Positions 9,247 to 19,266 of a stretch of 64,000 nt of DNA are shown here, one piece after another (within the stretch, counting starts at the first letter, position 1; the number at the start of each line of letters is the position of its first letter). This DNA comes from WQUF01 sp031549885 (GTDB lineage: Bacteria > Bacillota > Clostridia > Clostridiales > Clostridiaceae), in assembly GCA_031549885.1 (NCBI GenBank), contig JAVBPD010000075.1, positions 3,869 to 67,868 of the forward strand. Direction: 5' to 3'. Both the position numbers and the translations under genes were made by a program. The notes beneath the pieces were generated by a model. That model was not told the origin of the DNA. It saw only the letters and a list, made by a program, of their open reading frames with translations, and made no database searches.

Positions 9247-10425
9247 TTATTCTTCTAATAACTCTTTATGAAGAAGATTAATAGCATTTTGTTTATTTTT
9301 ATTATGAACAAGGCACCAAATAGTGGCATTTGAGTCTGCAGTTTGTAAGACCTCAATGCCATTTAATTTTAAAGTTCTCAATATTTTTGCCATTATTCCA
9401 GGAATGCCAGTCATGCCTTTTCCAATTATAGAAATTTGCGTTAAATTATCTTTAAATTGAAATCTTACCCCATTGTGCTCCATAATATCGCAAAATCCTT
9501 CAAAATCATCTTGCGATATAGTAAAGATGCTCTCATCGGGGAAAACATTTATTAAATCAATGCTTATATCTTTCTCTGCCATAACTGAAAATACATCAAG
9601 CTCAACATTATTTTTTATTCTAATCTGCACTCTTTCATCAATGCTTGTAATACCAGTAAATAACCTTTTGCTCCTTGAAAACCCATCATGAATTAAAGTG
9701 CCATTTTCATCAGATAAAGTATTTTTAATTATAACTGGTATATTGCTTCTCATAGCAATTTCTATAGCTCCAGGGTGGATGACCTTTGCACCTTGATCTG
9801 CAAGTTGAAAAACTTCTAAATAACTTAAATCAGATATTATTCTTGCATCTTGTACAAGTTTAGGATCTGCAGTCATTATACCATCCACATCGGTAAATAT
9901 CTCAACTCTAATAGCTTTAACAGCTTCACCAATTAAACAAGCTGAAGTGTCGCTTCCCCCTCTTCCTATGGTAGTAGTTAATCCAGTTTCCGTTACACCT
10001 TGAAAACCAGTAACTACAGGTATATATCCATCCTCAATCGTCTTAAATATGGCATCTTTATCCATTTTAATAAAGCCTGCACAATTAAAGTTATCATCTG
10101 TAATTATTCCTGCATTAGCGCCAGATAGTGGCATTGCATTTAAACCAGCATCATAAAGAGTGTTACAAAGAACAGTCGCACTAATATTTTCACCACAAGA
10201 AATTAAAAAATCAACTGCTCTTTTATTTTTCTGCTTAAATCCAGGTGATAGTAAAGAAAGCAAAGTATCTGTTGCATAAGAAGCACCTTTTCTTCCCATA
10301 GCTGAAACTACGATAACTGGACTTAGTCCCTCAAGTATAGCACCCTTTATTTTTTTTACAATCATCTGTCTAGAATTTTCAGTAGCAATAGAAGTACCCC
10401 CAAATTTTTGAACAATTAGCCTCAT
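9247..10425 (-). CDS. dapG: Aspartate kinase
   Basis: Phosphorylates aspartate, the entry step to diaminopimelate, lysine, threonine and methionine. The 392-residue protein begins MRLIVQKFGGTSIAT, the aspartokinase signature, continues with TTIGRGGSDTSA in the amino-acid kinase fold and ends with two ACT regulatory domains (about residues 260-392, including QISIIGKGMTGIPGIMAKIL). Length and location between tepA and a YlmC/YmxH gene resemble the diaminopimelate-sensitive isoenzyme DapG of Bacillus, though asd, dapA and the dipicolinate synthase genes found beside it there are absent. The effector specificity (diaminopimelate or lysine) is inferred from context only. The ribosome site is a modest GGGTGG. 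Confidence 0.92.
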   Translation of the reverse strand: MRLIVQKFGGTSIATENSRQMIVKKIKGAILEGLSPVIVVSAMGRKGASYATDTLLSLLSPGFKQKNKRAVDFLISCGENISATVLCNTLYDAGLNAMPLSGANAGIITDDNFNCAGFIKMDKDAIFKTIEDGYIPVVTGFQGVTETGLTTTIGRGGSDTSACLIGEAVKAIRVEIFTDVDGIMTADPKLVQDARIISDLSYLEVFQLADQGAKVIHPGAIEIAMRSNIPVIIKNTLSDENGTLIHDGFSRSKRLFTGITSIDERVQIRIKNNVELDVFSVMAEKDISIDLINVFPDESIFTISQDDFEGFCDIMEHNGVRFQFKDNLTQISIIGKGMTGIPGIMAKILRTLKLNGIEVLQTADSNATIWCLVHNKNKQNAINLLHKELLEE

Positions 10426-10443
10426 TTAAATCCACCCTTTGTA

Positions 10444-10707
10444 TTAAATATTAAAATTTTCACTATCAATTATAATAGTTCTTGTTCCAATTTTTTTTAC
10501 ATTTTGCCATGGAATTTCTATATACTCGTCTTTTGAAGAAAAAAAAGAAATTGCTGAAGAATTGACAGGAAGTATTAAAAGCCTAAACTTACCTTCCTCA
10601 TCTACAATAATATCATTATCCTTCAATAAATTATACTTTTCGCCATCATTAATATTAATTATTTCAAACCTTTCAAGACTACTGTATAAAATTTCATTAT
10701 TTTCCAC
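10444..10707 (-). CDS. YlmC/YmxH family sporulation-associated PRC-barrel protein
   Basis: Small protein of the YlmC/YmxH family, whose members are conserved in endospore formers; the biochemical role is unknown. The core reads FEIININDGEKYNLL, then an acidic DNDIIVDEEGKFRLLILP segment and IEIPWQNVKKIGTRTIIID, the PRC-barrel-like pattern of the family. The open frame extends to 10815, but that 5' part overlaps the terminator of pnp, has no ribosome site and encodes a hydrophobic stretch untypical of the family. I therefore place the start at GTG 10707, giving 87 residues, the family length, after a GGAAATGG element. An alternative start a few codons either side is possible. Confidence 0.8.
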   Translation of the reverse strand: MENNEILYSSLERFEIININDGEKYNLLKDNDIIVDEEGKFRLLILPVNSSAISFFSSKDEYIEIPWQNVKKIGTRTIIIDSENFNI

Positions 10708-10772
10708 TATACCATTTCCTATTGAATTATTGTTATTTATAATTATGTAAAAAAAATCCATTATAGACCAGC

Positions 10773-10807
10773 AATTAAAATAAAAAAATAAAAAGGCATC
10801 TGCCCTT
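10773..10807 (-). terminator. Intrinsic terminator of pnp
   Basis: On the minus strand a 6-bp stem (AAGGGC with GCCTTT, one G-T pair) with a 4-base loop at 10807-10792 is followed by a run of T with single A interruptions (10791-10773). It begins 15 bases after the pnp stop. Confidence 0.65.
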
Positions 10808-10821
10808 CTATTCACAATTTT

Positions 10822-12924
10822 TTATTCATCTTTTCCTTTTTCTTCAGTTATAGCATCTCTTCTTGAAAGATTAATTCTACCTTGTGAATCAATTTCAGTA
10901 ACCTTTACTAATATTTCATCTCCAACACTTACTACGTCTTCAACCTTGTTAACTCTCTTTAAATCAAGTTTAGAAATATGAACTAAACCTTCTTTACCTG
11001 CAAATATTTCAACAAAAGCTCCAAAATTGGTTATCTTTGTTACTCTGCCAAGGAAAACTTCCCCTTCTTTTATATCGTGAGTAAGTTCATCTATCATTTT
11101 AATAGCTTTTTGAAGTGAAGCCTCATCGCTTGAAAAAACAAAAACCTTTCCATCATCTTTTGTGTCAATTTTAACTGCAGTTTCAGCAATTATCTTATTT
11201 ATATTTTTTCCACCAGGTCCAATTAAGTCTTTTATTCTATTAGGGTCAATAGTTAATATTTCAATTCTAGGAGCATATTTTGAAAGGCTCTGCCTTGGTT
11301 TTGAAATACATCTATTCATCGTATTTAAAATTTCAAGCCTTGCTTTTCTTGCAGCTTCAATAGAATTTTTTATACATTCCTTTGATAAACCTTTTATCTT
11401 TGTGTCAACTTGTATAGCAGTTATACCTTCTGTAGTACCAGCTACTTTAAAGTCCATATCTCCAAAAAAGTCTTCTATACCTTGAATGTCAGTAAGTATG
11501 CCTTCTTTAGTAAGCTCTTCATCAGTAATTAAGCCAATTGCAATACCTGCTGCTGGCCTTTTAATTGGCACTCCAGCATCTAGTAAAGACAATGTACTAG
11601 CGCATACTGAAGCTTGAGATGTGGAGCCATTTGAAGATAATACTTCAGATACAAGCCTTATAGTATAAGGGAATACATTTTCATCTGGAATAAGCGGTTC
11701 AAGAGCTTTTTCAGCTAAGGCACCATGACCAATTTCTCTTCTTCCAGGACCTCTTAAAGGTTTAACTTCTCCAGTTGAATAACTTGGGAAGTTATAATGA
11801 TGAATGTATCTTTTAAATTCTTCTTCACCAATCCCATCAAGCTTTTGAACTTCACTTATTGTACCTAAAGTTGAAACAGTTAAAACCTGTGTAAGGCCAC
11901 GGGTAAATAAACCTGTACCGTGAGTCCTAGGAAGTATTGAAACTTCACATGCAAGTGGTCTTATTTCATCAAATCTTCTTTCATCTGGTCTTCTATGCTC
12001 TTCAAGAAGCATATATCTTACAACTTTTTTTTGAATGTCGTATATTATTTCACCAATTTCTGAAACATTGTCAGGATATTTTTCATCAAACTCAAGAGAT
12101 ATATTTTCCTTTACAACATCCATCTTCTTGTTTCTAATATCCTTGTCGGCTTCATACATAGCTTCTTTTATCATGTCATAAGCAAATTCATCTATTTCTT
12201 TTCTAATATTCTCATCAGGGAAATAAAGAACAGGTTCTATTTTTTCTTTCCCAAACTTTTCCATAGCTTCTTTTTGAAATGCTATTACAGTTTGGCATGC
12301 ATCAAATCCATGCATAATTGCATCATACATAACATCATCTGATATTTCATTTCCACCAGCTTCTATCATCATAACTCTTTCTTCTGTTGCACAAACCGTA
12401 AGATTTAAACTAGATTCTTCTCTCTCTTTAGAGTTTGGGTTAATAATGAATTTATTATCAATTAGTCCAACGTTAACAGTTCCAACAGGAGTGCTAAAAG
12501 GTAGACTTGATAAACAAAGGGCTAGTGATGCTCCATTGCTTGCTAGTGTTTCAGGTGAATTATCATTATCTACAGAAAGTACTGTACATACCACTTGAAC
12601 ATCGTTCCTATAACCTTTAGGGAAAAGTGGACGTATTGGTCTATCAATTGCTCTACCTGCAAGTATTGCTTTTTCAGTTGGTTTACCCTCTCTTTTTATG
12701 AATCCTCCAGGAATTTTACCAACAGCATATAATCTTTCCTCATACTCAACGCTTAATGGAAAAAAGTCTATGCCTTCCCTAGGATTGTCGCTTCCATTTA
12801 CATTAACTAGTACCACTGTATCTCCATAACTCATAAAAATAGCACAATTGGAGAGAGCTCCAACCTTACCATATTCTACTTTTAGTGTTCTTCCAAATGC
12901 AGTAGTCTCTAGTATATGGCTCAT
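10822..12924 (-). CDS. pnp: Polyribonucleotide nucleotidyltransferase (PNPase)
   Basis: Phosphorolytic 3'-5' exoribonuclease that degrades mRNA. The 700-residue protein has two RNase PH domains (first with [20 protein letters not shown], second with the catalytic-core segment [13 protein letters not shown]), a KH domain with [15 protein letters not shown] near residue 565, and a C-terminal S1 domain ([19 protein letters not shown]). The ATG follows an AGGAGG site. It lies behind rpsO, the standard arrangement, but a strong hairpin separates the two, so it is either read through or has its own start. The protein appears complete. Confidence 0.98.
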   Translation of the reverse strand: MSHILETTAFGRTLKVEYGKVGALSNCAIFMSYGDTVVLVNVNGSDNPREGIDFFPLSVEYEERLYAVGKIPGGFIKREGKPTEKAILAGRAIDRPIRPLFPKGYRNDVQVVCTVLSVDNDNSPETLASNGASLALCLSSLPFSTPVGTVNVGLIDNKFIINPNSKEREESSLNLTVCATEERVMMIEAGGNEISDDVMYDAIMHGFDACQTVIAFQKEAMEKFGKEKIEPVLYFPDENIRKEIDEFAYDMIKEAMYEADKDIRNKKMDVVKENISLEFDEKYPDNVSEIGEIIYDIQKKVVRYMLLEEHRRPDERRFDEIRPLACEVSILPRTHGTGLFTRGLTQVLTVSTLGTISEVQKLDGIGEEEFKRYIHHYNFPSYSTGEVKPLRGPGRREIGHGALAEKALEPLIPDENVFPYTIRLVSEVLSSNGSTSQASVCASTLSLLDAGVPIKRPAAGIAIGLITDEELTKEGILTDIQGIEDFFGDMDFKVAGTTEGITAIQVDTKIKGLSKECIKNSIEAARKARLEILNTMNRCISKPRQSLSKYAPRIEILTIDPNRIKDLIGPGGKNINKIIAETAVKIDTKDDGKVFVFSSDEASLQKAIKMIDELTHDIKEGEVFLGRVTKITNFGAFVEIFAGKEGLVHISKLDLKRVNKVEDVVSVGDEILVKVTEIDSQGRINLSRRDAITEEKGKDE

Positions 12925-12950
12925 ATAAAAAACCTCCTATATGTTAAAAT

Positions 12951-12972
12951 AAGAGCGGATACATCCGCTCTT
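12951..12972 (-). terminator. Hairpin terminator between rpsO and pnp
   Basis: A perfect 9-bp stem (AAGAGCGGA with TCCGCTCTT) and 4-base loop, followed on the minus strand by ATTTTAA. The short T tract suggests partial termination. In many bacteria the rpsO-pnp spacer carries a processing hairpin, so this could also be an RNase site. Confidence 0.65.
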
Positions 12973-13043
12973 TAAGTGCATGCTATATGATTAATTTTGT
13001 TAAAAAATTGAGTAAAGATTAAAATAAGTTAAAATAATATTAA

Positions 13044-13307
13044 TTACTTTCTTAAATTTAATTCTTTTATAAGTGTTCTATATCTTTCGATATCTTTCTT
13101 CATTAAATAATCAAGCAAGCCTCTTCTTTTACCAACCATCATTAAAAGACCTCTCCTTGAGTGAAAATCCTTTTTATGTGTCTTTAAATGACTAGTTAAA
13201 TGATTGATCCTCTCAGTTAATAAGGCAATTTGAACCTCTGGTGATCCAGTATCTCCTTCATGCCTAGAATACTTTGTCATAATTTCTGTTTTTAAATCTT
13301 TTTCCAT
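13044..13307 (-). CDS. rpsO: 30S ribosomal protein uS15
   Basis: Small-subunit protein binding the central domain of 16S rRNA. Starting at ATG 13307, ten bases behind a GGAGG site, the product is 87 residues, the usual length, beginning [20 protein letters not shown] and containing the conserved [18 protein letters not shown] and [15 protein letters not shown] segments. The frame is open further upstream to 13358, but those extra residues are not part of the family. It has its own promoter inside the end of ribF and a leader of about 75 bases, long enough for translational autocontrol as known for S15 elsewhere; I did not identify a specific fold. Confidence 0.98.
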   Translation of the reverse strand: MEKDLKTEIMTKYSRHEGDTGSPEVQIALLTERINHLTSHLKTHKKDFHSRRGLLMMVGKRRGLLDYLMKKDIERYRTLIKELNLRK

Positions 13308-13389
13308 TTTTACCTCCAATTTATAAGCCATTATCCAAGAATAAAGTTGGTAAATCAAAATTCATAGATAAAGGTAATTTTCAAAATAA

Positions 13390-13418
13390 ATTATAACAAA
13401 AACCTTTTTAATTGTAAA
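13390..13418 (-). promoter_or_regulatory. Promoter of rpsO
   Basis: On the minus strand TTTACA (13418-13413) and TATAAT (13395-13390) are 17 bases apart. The -35 element lies within the last codons of ribF. Predicted start near 13383. Confidence 0.75.
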
Positions 13419-14331
13419 ATGTTTTATATATATAATTTATATCAATTTCAATTTGCTTTTTAAGCTCATTTATATTATTAAACTTTAACTCATCTCTTAT
13501 TCTGTCAAGAAAATAAATTTTTATGGGTTTTCCATAAATATCGCCATTAAAATTTAATATATGCGTTTCAATTTTAATAAATTTATCATCAGTAACGGTA
13601 ACATTATATCCAACATTAGTTAAGGATTTGTATAATTTACCTTCTATATAGCTTTCTGTAAAATATACGCCATTAAGCGGAACAATCATGTGAGAATCAA
13701 ATTTTAAATTTGCAGTAGGAGTCCCTATTGTCCTTCCCAAACTTTTTCCAGCTGCGACTAATCCACCAATGCTAAACTTTCTACCTAAAAGCTTATTTGC
13801 AAGTTTAATATTACCTTTGTTTGTAATTAATTCTCTAATATAAGTGCTATTTACAATTTGATTATCATATCTTACAGGAGGAACTATATAAAGTTTAATG
13901 TTATTATTATTACAAAAATCCTCCATAAGATTATTATTTCCCAAATTTTTATATCCAAATCTAAAATTAAATCCAGTTACTATTGCTTTTACATTAAAAT
14001 TTTCTTTTAGCAACTTCATAAAGCATTCTGCTTTAATATCTGCAATTTTCTCATCAAAATCTATAAGTAATAAATAATTTATTTTACTGTTAAGTAGATC
14101 TATCTTATCCTGACTACTCATAAGAGCTTTATTAAAATCGCTCTTTTGAATAAAATTTAAAGGATTATTTTTAAAGGATAACACTAATGACTTGTAATTT
14201 TCTCTTTCAGAAATTACAATGCACTTTTTAATAAGTTCCATGTGCCCAATGTGAAATCCATCAAAATTACCTAGTGCAACTACTTTTTCTTCCAAATCTT
14301 TCTTTTCAAATAAACTATCTAGTACTATCAT
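13408..14331 (-). CDS. ribF: Bifunctional riboflavin kinase/FAD synthetase
   Basis: Converts riboflavin to FMN and then FAD in the cytoplasm. The 307-residue protein has an N-terminal nucleotidyltransferase domain (ALGNFDGFHIGHMELI, with the HxGH motif; FNFRFGYKNLG) and a C-terminal riboflavin kinase domain starting near residue 180 (GRTIGTPTANLKFD and NGVYFTES). Length matches the family. It follows truB by 16 bases and precedes rpsO, the conserved Firmicute order truB-ribF-rpsO. The ATG is a little further than usual from its GGAG site. Confidence 0.95.
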   Translation of the reverse strand: MIVLDSLFEKKDLEEKVVALGNFDGFHIGHMELIKKCIVISERENYKSLVLSFKNNPLNFIQKSDFNKALMSSQDKIDLLNSKINYLLLIDFDEKIADIKAECFMKLLKENFNVKAIVTGFNFRFGYKNLGNNNLMEDFCNNNNIKLYIVPPVRYDNQIVNSTYIRELITNKGNIKLANKLLGRKFSIGGLVAAGKSLGRTIGTPTANLKFDSHMIVPLNGVYFTESYIEGKLYKSLTNVGYNVTVTDDKFIKIETHILNFNGDIYGKPIKIYFLDRIRDELKFNNINELKKQIEIDINYIYKTFYN

Positions 14332-14347
14332 TTTAATATATAAACTC

Positions 14348-15196
14348 CTATATAAACTTCTTAATAATCTTTAACCTTTTATTATTAACTTCGCCAAAAC
14401 CCCAAAAAACATCATCTAAATAAATTCTATAATGCCCATCATTAAAATCCAAAAAAATAGGCACACCATTTGAAAGCCTTTTATTGTATTCATTTGACAA
14501 TTTAATAACATCATATTCATTTAATATTTTCTCAGGCAAAATTAAATGATCTTCTATGTTTTCAGCCTTCAAGCAATTTACTTTAACACAATCTTCAATA
14601 AAAAAATTTCCACTTTGAACTCTTCTAAGATCGCTTATACAAGCACCACACCCAAGCATATCTCCTAAATCATTTGCTATAGATCTAATATATGTTCCCT
14701 TTGATGAGTGGACCTTTAACTTTAAAGTGTTATCTAAAAATCCCAAAATATCAATTGAATAAATTTTTATATTTCTCTTCTTTAGATCCACCTCTACATT
14801 TTTTCTAGCAAATTCATAGGCCTTTCTCCCATTTACCTTTATAGCAGAATAAATTGGTGGCTTTTGGGTATCCATACTAATAAGCTTTTCAATGCTTCTT
14901 TCAATATCACGCATATTTACTTTAGGCTCATGAGTAGAAATTACATCTCCATCCACATCATAGGTATTAGTTTTAACGCCTAAAAGTATATCACAAATAT
15001 ATACCTTATCTTTTCCCATAAGGTAATTCGATAAAGCTGTAGCCTTGCCAATCATTATTATTAAAATTCCAGTTGCAAGTGGGTCAAGAGTCCCAGCATG
15101 ACCAATAGACTTTATATTTAAAATTTTCTTAAGCTTTCTAATTACATCAAAGGATGAAATTCCCTTTTCCTTGTCAACTAGAATTACACCATCCAT
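14348..15196 (-). CDS. truB: tRNA pseudouridine(55) synthase
   Basis: Isomerises U55 in the T-loop of tRNAs. The 282-residue protein opens MDGVILVDKEKGISSFDVI and has GHAGTLDPLATGIL, the family motif with the catalytic aspartate, plus the YICDILLGVKTNTYDVDG and GTYIRSIANDLG segments. It starts two bases after the nrnA stop codon with only a weak GGAAC ribosome site, suggesting translational coupling. A standard component of the infB-rbfA-nrnA-truB operon. The Firmicute form, somewhat short of the full PUA domain, is seen here. Confidence 0.96.
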   Translation of the reverse strand: MDGVILVDKEKGISSFDVIRKLKKILNIKSIGHAGTLDPLATGILIIMIGKATALSNYLMGKDKVYICDILLGVKTNTYDVDGDVISTHEPKVNMRDIERSIEKLISMDTQKPPIYSAIKVNGRKAYEFARKNVEVDLKKRNIKIYSIDILGFLDNTLKLKVHSSKGTYIRSIANDLGDMLGCGACISDLRRVQSGNFFIEDCVKVNCLKAENIEDHLILPEKILNEYDVIKLSNEYNKRLSNGVPIFLDFNDGHYRIYLDDVFWGFGEVNNKRLKIIKKFI

Positions 15197-15198
15197 GC

Positions 15199-16158
15199 TT
15201 AAAGTTCCTTTCTAAGCTCCATAAGCAAGTTATCTTTAACTTCCTCAATGTCCTTATTGTTAATAATGCATCCAGAAGCTGTAACATGGCCTCCACCATT
15301 AAAAATCTCTGCAAGAGATTTAACATCTACAATATTTTTAGACCTTAGGCTGATTTTAAAACCATAATCGATCTCTTTAGCGACAATAGATACCTCGATA
15401 TTTTCAATGTTTAAACCAAAATCTATAACATCTGATGTGGCAAAATCCTCAAGTCCAAATGCCTTTAAATCTTTTTCAAATATGGTCATAAAAACAACCT
15501 TAGGATGAATGTATTCCATGCCCAAAAGTACTTTACCTATAAACTTAGTATTTAAAAATGTGTTATTATTAAGTACCCTTCTGGTAATTTCAGTATGATC
15601 GATTCCTGAATTAAGAAGATCTCCAGCAATGCTATGAGTTAGTGAAGTAGTATTTGAAAATTTGAAATTTCCAGTATCAGAAATAATAGATGTATACAAA
15701 TAAGTTGCAATATTAACATCAATATTCACATTAAGACTTTTCAAAATTTGATATACTATCTCTCCCATACAAGAAGCATTAGTATCAACAAAATTAATAT
15801 CACCAAACATATCATTGGTGCCATGATGATCTAAATTAATCACTGTATAACCTTTGTTTGTAAAATTAAACTCTCCACTTAACCTATTTATAGATCCACA
15901 ATCAACAGTGATTAAAAGCTCTGTACCATCTTGAACACTTTGTAAAAACTTTGATTCCATGCTTTGTGAGTTTGGCAAAAACCTTAAATTACCTGGTAAT
16001 TTATCTTCACATATAATATATGGCTTCTTATTTAAACTTATAAGAGCTAGATAGAGAGCAAAGGAGGAACCAACAGAATCTCCATCTACGCTCTTATGAA
16101 AGGAAATAGCTATTTTAGAGCATCTTTTTATTTCACTAAGTATTTTACTTATTATCAT
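15199..16158 (-). CDS. nrnA: Bifunctional oligoribonuclease/PAP phosphatase, DHH family
   Basis: Degrades very short RNA fragments and dephosphorylates 3'-phosphoadenosine 5'-phosphate. The 319-residue protein carries the DHH phosphoesterase motifs: VDGDSVGSSFAL near residue 25, VDCGS, NLDHHGTND, and the C-terminal DHHA1 domain with GGGHVTASGC. These supply the manganese ligands. The start ATG overlaps the rbfA stop by four bases and the stop is two bases from truB, so this is an internal operon gene. It replaces classical Orn, as in other Firmicutes. Confidence 0.95.
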   Translation of the reverse strand: MIISKILSEIKRCSKIAISFHKSVDGDSVGSSFALYLALISLNKKPYIICEDKLPGNLRFLPNSQSMESKFLQSVQDGTELLITVDCGSINRLSGEFNFTNKGYTVINLDHHGTNDMFGDINFVDTNASCMGEIVYQILKSLNVNIDVNIATYLYTSIISDTGNFKFSNTTSLTHSIAGDLLNSGIDHTEITRRVLNNNTFLNTKFIGKVLLGMEYIHPKVVFMTIFEKDLKAFGLEDFATSDVIDFGLNIENIEVSIVAKEIDYGFKISLRSKNIVDVKSLAEIFNGGGHVTASGCIINNKDIEEVKDNLLMELRKEL

Positions 16159-16508
16159 TTATTGCCCTCATGTATCTTTTCTAATAGATTATCTATTTTT
16201 AAAGCATTATCCATAGAATTATCTAATAAAAATGTTAATTTAGGCGTAAATCTAAGTTTAACTCTCTTGCTAAGCTCGTGGCTTAAAAAACCTTCTGAGC
16301 TCTTTAGAGCTTTAAAAGAGTTTTCCTTTGATTCTTTTTCTCCAAATAAGCACACAAATACCTTTGCATATTTATAATCCTTTGAAAGATCAACGTCAGT
16401 AACGCTTAATAAGCTTGAAATTCTTGGATCTTTTAATTCATGAACTATTAAGTAGCTTATCTCACGTTTAATATCCTCTGAAGCTCTTTCAATCTTATAA
16501 TTTGACAT
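16155..16508 (-). CDS. rbfA: 30S ribosome-binding factor A
   Basis: KH-fold maturation factor for the 30S subunit. The 117-residue protein has the family length and pattern, beginning MSNYKIERASEDIKREISYL, with DPRISSLLSVTDVDLSKDYK and the TPKLTFLLDNSMDNALKI segment. The start has an AGGTGAAAT ribosome site. It lies between infB (18-base gap) and nrnA (4-base overlap), the conserved order. No ylxP gene is present between infB and rbfA, unlike Bacillus. Confidence 0.96.
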   Translation of the reverse strand: MSNYKIERASEDIKREISYLIVHELKDPRISSLLSVTDVDLSKDYKYAKVFVCLFGEKESKENSFKALKSSEGFLSHELSKRVKLRFTPKLTFLLDNSMDNALKIDNLLEKIHEGNK

Positions 16509-16526
16509 ATTTCACCTCAACTTATA

Positions 16527-18656
16527 TTAAAGCTCCTTCTTTTTTATTTCTTCTATAGTAAAAGCTTCAATAATATCCCCTTCTTTTACATCATTATATC
16601 TATCTACAGAAAGTCCACATTCATAATTTTGAGCAACTTCTTTCACATCATCTTTAAATCTCTTTAAAGATGATAATGTGGATTCAAAAATTACAATTCC
16701 ATCTCTAATAATTCTAACTTGACTATTCCTAGCTATCTTTCCAGATAAAACATAGCACCCAGCAATTGTTCCAATGTTAGATATTTTATACACCTTTCTA
16801 ACTTCACAAGAACCAACAATAACTTCTTTTTTCTCAGGTTCAAGCATCCCAATCATTGCTTTTTTTACATCTTCAATAGCATCATAAATTACTCTATAAG
16901 TTTGGATATTAACAAGTTCTTTAGCTGCAAGGTTTTGAGCGTTTACATTTGGCCTTACATTAAAGCCAATAATAATAGCATTAGACACATTTGCAAGTAT
17001 AACATCGCTTTCAGTTATTGCACCTACTCCAGAATGTATAACTCTCACCTTTACCTCATCTGTAGAAAGCTTTTCTAAAGATGAATGTATTGCTTCAGAT
17101 GATCCTTGCACATCTGCTTTAACAATAATATCAAGCTCTTTAATCTTGCCTTCCTTTATTTGACTATATAAATCTTCTAGAGATACTTTTGTCTTAGAAG
17201 ATTTGCTATCTTTCTTCTCAAGCTTTCTTGATTCTGCAATATCTCTTGCAGTCTTCTCATCTTTTACACAAAGGAATCTATCTCCAGCTTCAGGTACCTC
17301 TGATAACCCTAATACTTCTGTTGGAATGGAAGGTCCAGCACTCTTTATAGGCTTCATCTTATCATCAAACATAGCTCGAATTTTCCCATAAGTATCTCCA
17401 ACTACAATGGCATCGCCAACTTTTAAAGTACCATTTTCAACTAGCAATGTAGCAACTGGTCCTCTTCCTTTATCTAAATTAGCTTCAATAACTGCGCCTC
17501 TTGCTTCTCTATCAGGATTAGCTTTAAATTCTTCCATTTCAGCAACTAAAAGCACCATTTCTAAAAGCTCATCAATTCCTATCTTTGCCTTTGCAGAAAC
17601 AGGTGAGCAAATAGTCTTTCCACCCCAATCCTCAGCTAAAAGATCATATTCTGATAATTCTTGCTTTACCCTATCTATATTTGCACCAGGTTTATCAATT
17701 TTATTTATTGCTACAATAATAGGCACATTTGCAGCTTTACTATGGTTAATAGCTTCAACTGTTTGAGGCATAATTCCATCATCTGCAGCTACAACTAAAA
17801 TTACAATATCTGTGATTTTAGCTCCTCTTGCCCTCATAGCAGTAAATGCTTCATGTCCTGGCGTATCTAAGAAGGTTATTTTTTCACCATTTATTTCTAC
17901 AGTATAAGCTCCAATATGTTGAGTTATCCCACCAGCTTCACCTTCAACAACTTTAGATTTTCTAATAGCATCAAGTAAAGAAGTTTTTCCATGGTCAACA
18001 TGGCCCATAACTGTTATAACTGGAGGTCTTTTAACAAGTTTATTTGCATCTTCTTTTTCTTCTTCAACTTCTGAAACAATTTCACTTTCTTTTTTTGATA
18101 TTTCTATTCCAAGCTTATCACACAGCTTCTTTGCTGTATCAAAATCAATTTCTTGATTAATAGCAGCTATTACACCTAGGAAGATCAATGTCTTTATTAC
18201 TTCATTAACAGGCTTATTTATTCTATCTGAAAGATCTTTTATCGATATGGTATTTCCAATTTCAATAGCAGAAGCAGAAAGGTTTGAATTTATTGCATCC
18301 TCTGCTCTACCTCTTTTCATTTTCTTTCCTTTTTTATAATTTGTATTTTTTTCAACCAAATTTTCATATTTATCTTCCAGCTTTTGTTTCTCATTTAATA
18401 TGCGAATATGGTCATTTTCAACTTCAGGCTTATTATTTCCTTCATCTTTTACCAATTCTTTGTTTTTCACGTTTAAACTATTTTTTTCGCCATTTCCGGC
18501 ATAAAATTCTTTAATTATATCCAAATACACATCCTCAATTACACTCATATGATTTTTTACATTAATATCTAAATTTTCATCTCTAATAAAGTCAATAAGA
18601 TCTTTACTAGATACTTCCATTTCTTTAGCAAGCTCATACACTCTTATTTTGGCCAT
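16527..18656 (-). CDS. infB: Translation initiation factor IF-2
   Basis: GTPase that brings initiator tRNA to the 30S subunit. The 709-residue protein has two N-terminal IF2_N modules ([20 protein letters not shown] and a second near residue 140) joined by a charged linker, the G domain with [22 protein letters not shown] and NKIDKPGAN, then two beta barrels and the IF2 C-terminal domains. A GTG nine bases upstream (18665) is in frame, but the run of G before it is the ribosome site for ATG 18656. There is a one-base gap to ylxQ. The N-terminal linker is short compared with actinobacterial forms, normal for Clostridia. Confidence 0.98.
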   Translation of the reverse strand: MAKIRVYELAKEMEVSSKDLIDFIRDENLDINVKNHMSVIEDVYLDIIKEFYAGNGEKNSLNVKNKELVKDEGNNKPEVENDHIRILNEKQKLEDKYENLVEKNTNYKKGKKMKRGRAEDAINSNLSASAIEIGNTISIKDLSDRINKPVNEVIKTLIFLGVIAAINQEIDFDTAKKLCDKLGIEISKKESEIVSEVEEEKEDANKLVKRPPVITVMGHVDHGKTSLLDAIRKSKVVEGEAGGITQHIGAYTVEINGEKITFLDTPGHEAFTAMRARGAKITDIVILVVAADDGIMPQTVEAINHSKAANVPIIVAINKIDKPGANIDRVKQELSEYDLLAEDWGGKTICSPVSAKAKIGIDELLEMVLLVAEMEEFKANPDREARGAVIEANLDKGRGPVATLLVENGTLKVGDAIVVGDTYGKIRAMFDDKMKPIKSAGPSIPTEVLGLSEVPEAGDRFLCVKDEKTARDIAESRKLEKKDSKSSKTKVSLEDLYSQIKEGKIKELDIIVKADVQGSSEAIHSSLEKLSTDEVKVRVIHSGVGAITESDVILANVSNAIIIGFNVRPNVNAQNLAAKELVNIQTYRVIYDAIEDVKKAMIGMLEPEKKEVIVGSCEVRKVYKISNIGTIAGCYVLSGKIARNSQVRIIRDGIVIFESTLSSLKRFKDDVKEVAQNYECGLSVDRYNDVKEGDIIEAFTIEEIKKKEL

Positions 18657-18657
18657 A

Positions 18658-18969
18658 TTATTCACCCCCAGAGTTTATTTTATTCAAAATACTATTGCTA
18701 AGATTTTTATCCTTTATTCCAATAACGCCTGTTTCTTCTCTTCCAAGTATTTTACCTAAGCTTTTTTTATCAAAACATTGTATAAGTTTAAAATTTTTAT
18801 TACAAGACAACCTTTCAAAAAATTCATAAGTATTATTAGAAACATCCTCTGCTAAAATCACAAGAAAAACTTTAACATTAGATTTTATTGCCTTTTCACA
18901 ATTATTGTACCCAATTAAAAGATTTCCTGATTTTTTTATCAGCCCAATAAAGTTTAACGCATTATTCAT
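18658..18969 (-). CDS. ylxQ: L7Ae/L30e/S12e/Gadd45-family RNA-binding protein YlxQ
   Basis: Small protein of the L7Ae superfamily, which binds kink-turn RNA in the homologues studied; its cellular role is not settled. The 103 residues include [22 protein letters not shown] and [14 protein letters not shown], the family core. Its ATG directly follows the stop codon of rnpM (TAG-ATG), so it is translated by coupling. It sits in the conserved nusA-rnpM-ylxQ-infB block. Confidence 0.92.
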   Translation of the reverse strand: MNNALNFIGLIKKSGNLLIGYNNCEKAIKSNVKVFLVILAEDVSNNTYEFFERLSCNKNFKLIQCFDKKSLGKILGREETGVIGIKDKNLSNSILNKINSGGE

Positions 18970-19230
18970 CTACTTTAGTTCATCCTTTAGTTTTTCATAT
19001 ATATCATCATCAATCTTCTTATCTAAGTTCTTCTCAAGCCTTTTGGTTTTAATGGCTTTATTTAAGCATTCAACATCTCTACAAATATAAGCTCCTCTTC
19101 CTGGCTTTTTACCTATTAAATCTATTGAAATATCTCCCTCTTTATTTTTAACAACACGAATCAAAACTTTTTTGTTTTTCATCTCACCACAACCTGTGCA
19201 CATTCTCTGTGGGATTTTTTTTAATTTCAT
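18970..19230 (-). CDS. rnpM: RNase P modulator RnpM (YlxR, DUF448)
   Basis: Small nucleic-acid-binding protein of the YlxR family, recently described as a modulator of RNase P. The 86 residues begin MKLKKIPQRMCTGCGEMKNK, with the paired cysteines of the family, and include DLIGKKPGRGAYICRDVEC. The C-terminus is a charged helix of about 25 residues. The start ATG has a clear GGAGGG site. It is downstream of nusA by 36 bases and directly abuts ylxQ. Confidence 0.93.
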   Translation of the reverse strand: MKLKKIPQRMCTGCGEMKNKKVLIRVVKNKEGDISIDLIGKKPGRGAYICRDVECLNKAIKTKRLEKNLDKKIDDDIYEKLKDELK

Positions 19231-19266
19231 ATTTCCCTCCTTACTTACTAAGCTGAAAAAAGCTGA

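Noticed and set aside
10708..10815. Extended N-terminus for the YlmC/YmxH-family gene
   Set aside because: This segment encodes the pnp terminator hairpin and T run, has no ribosome site, and is not found in the family.
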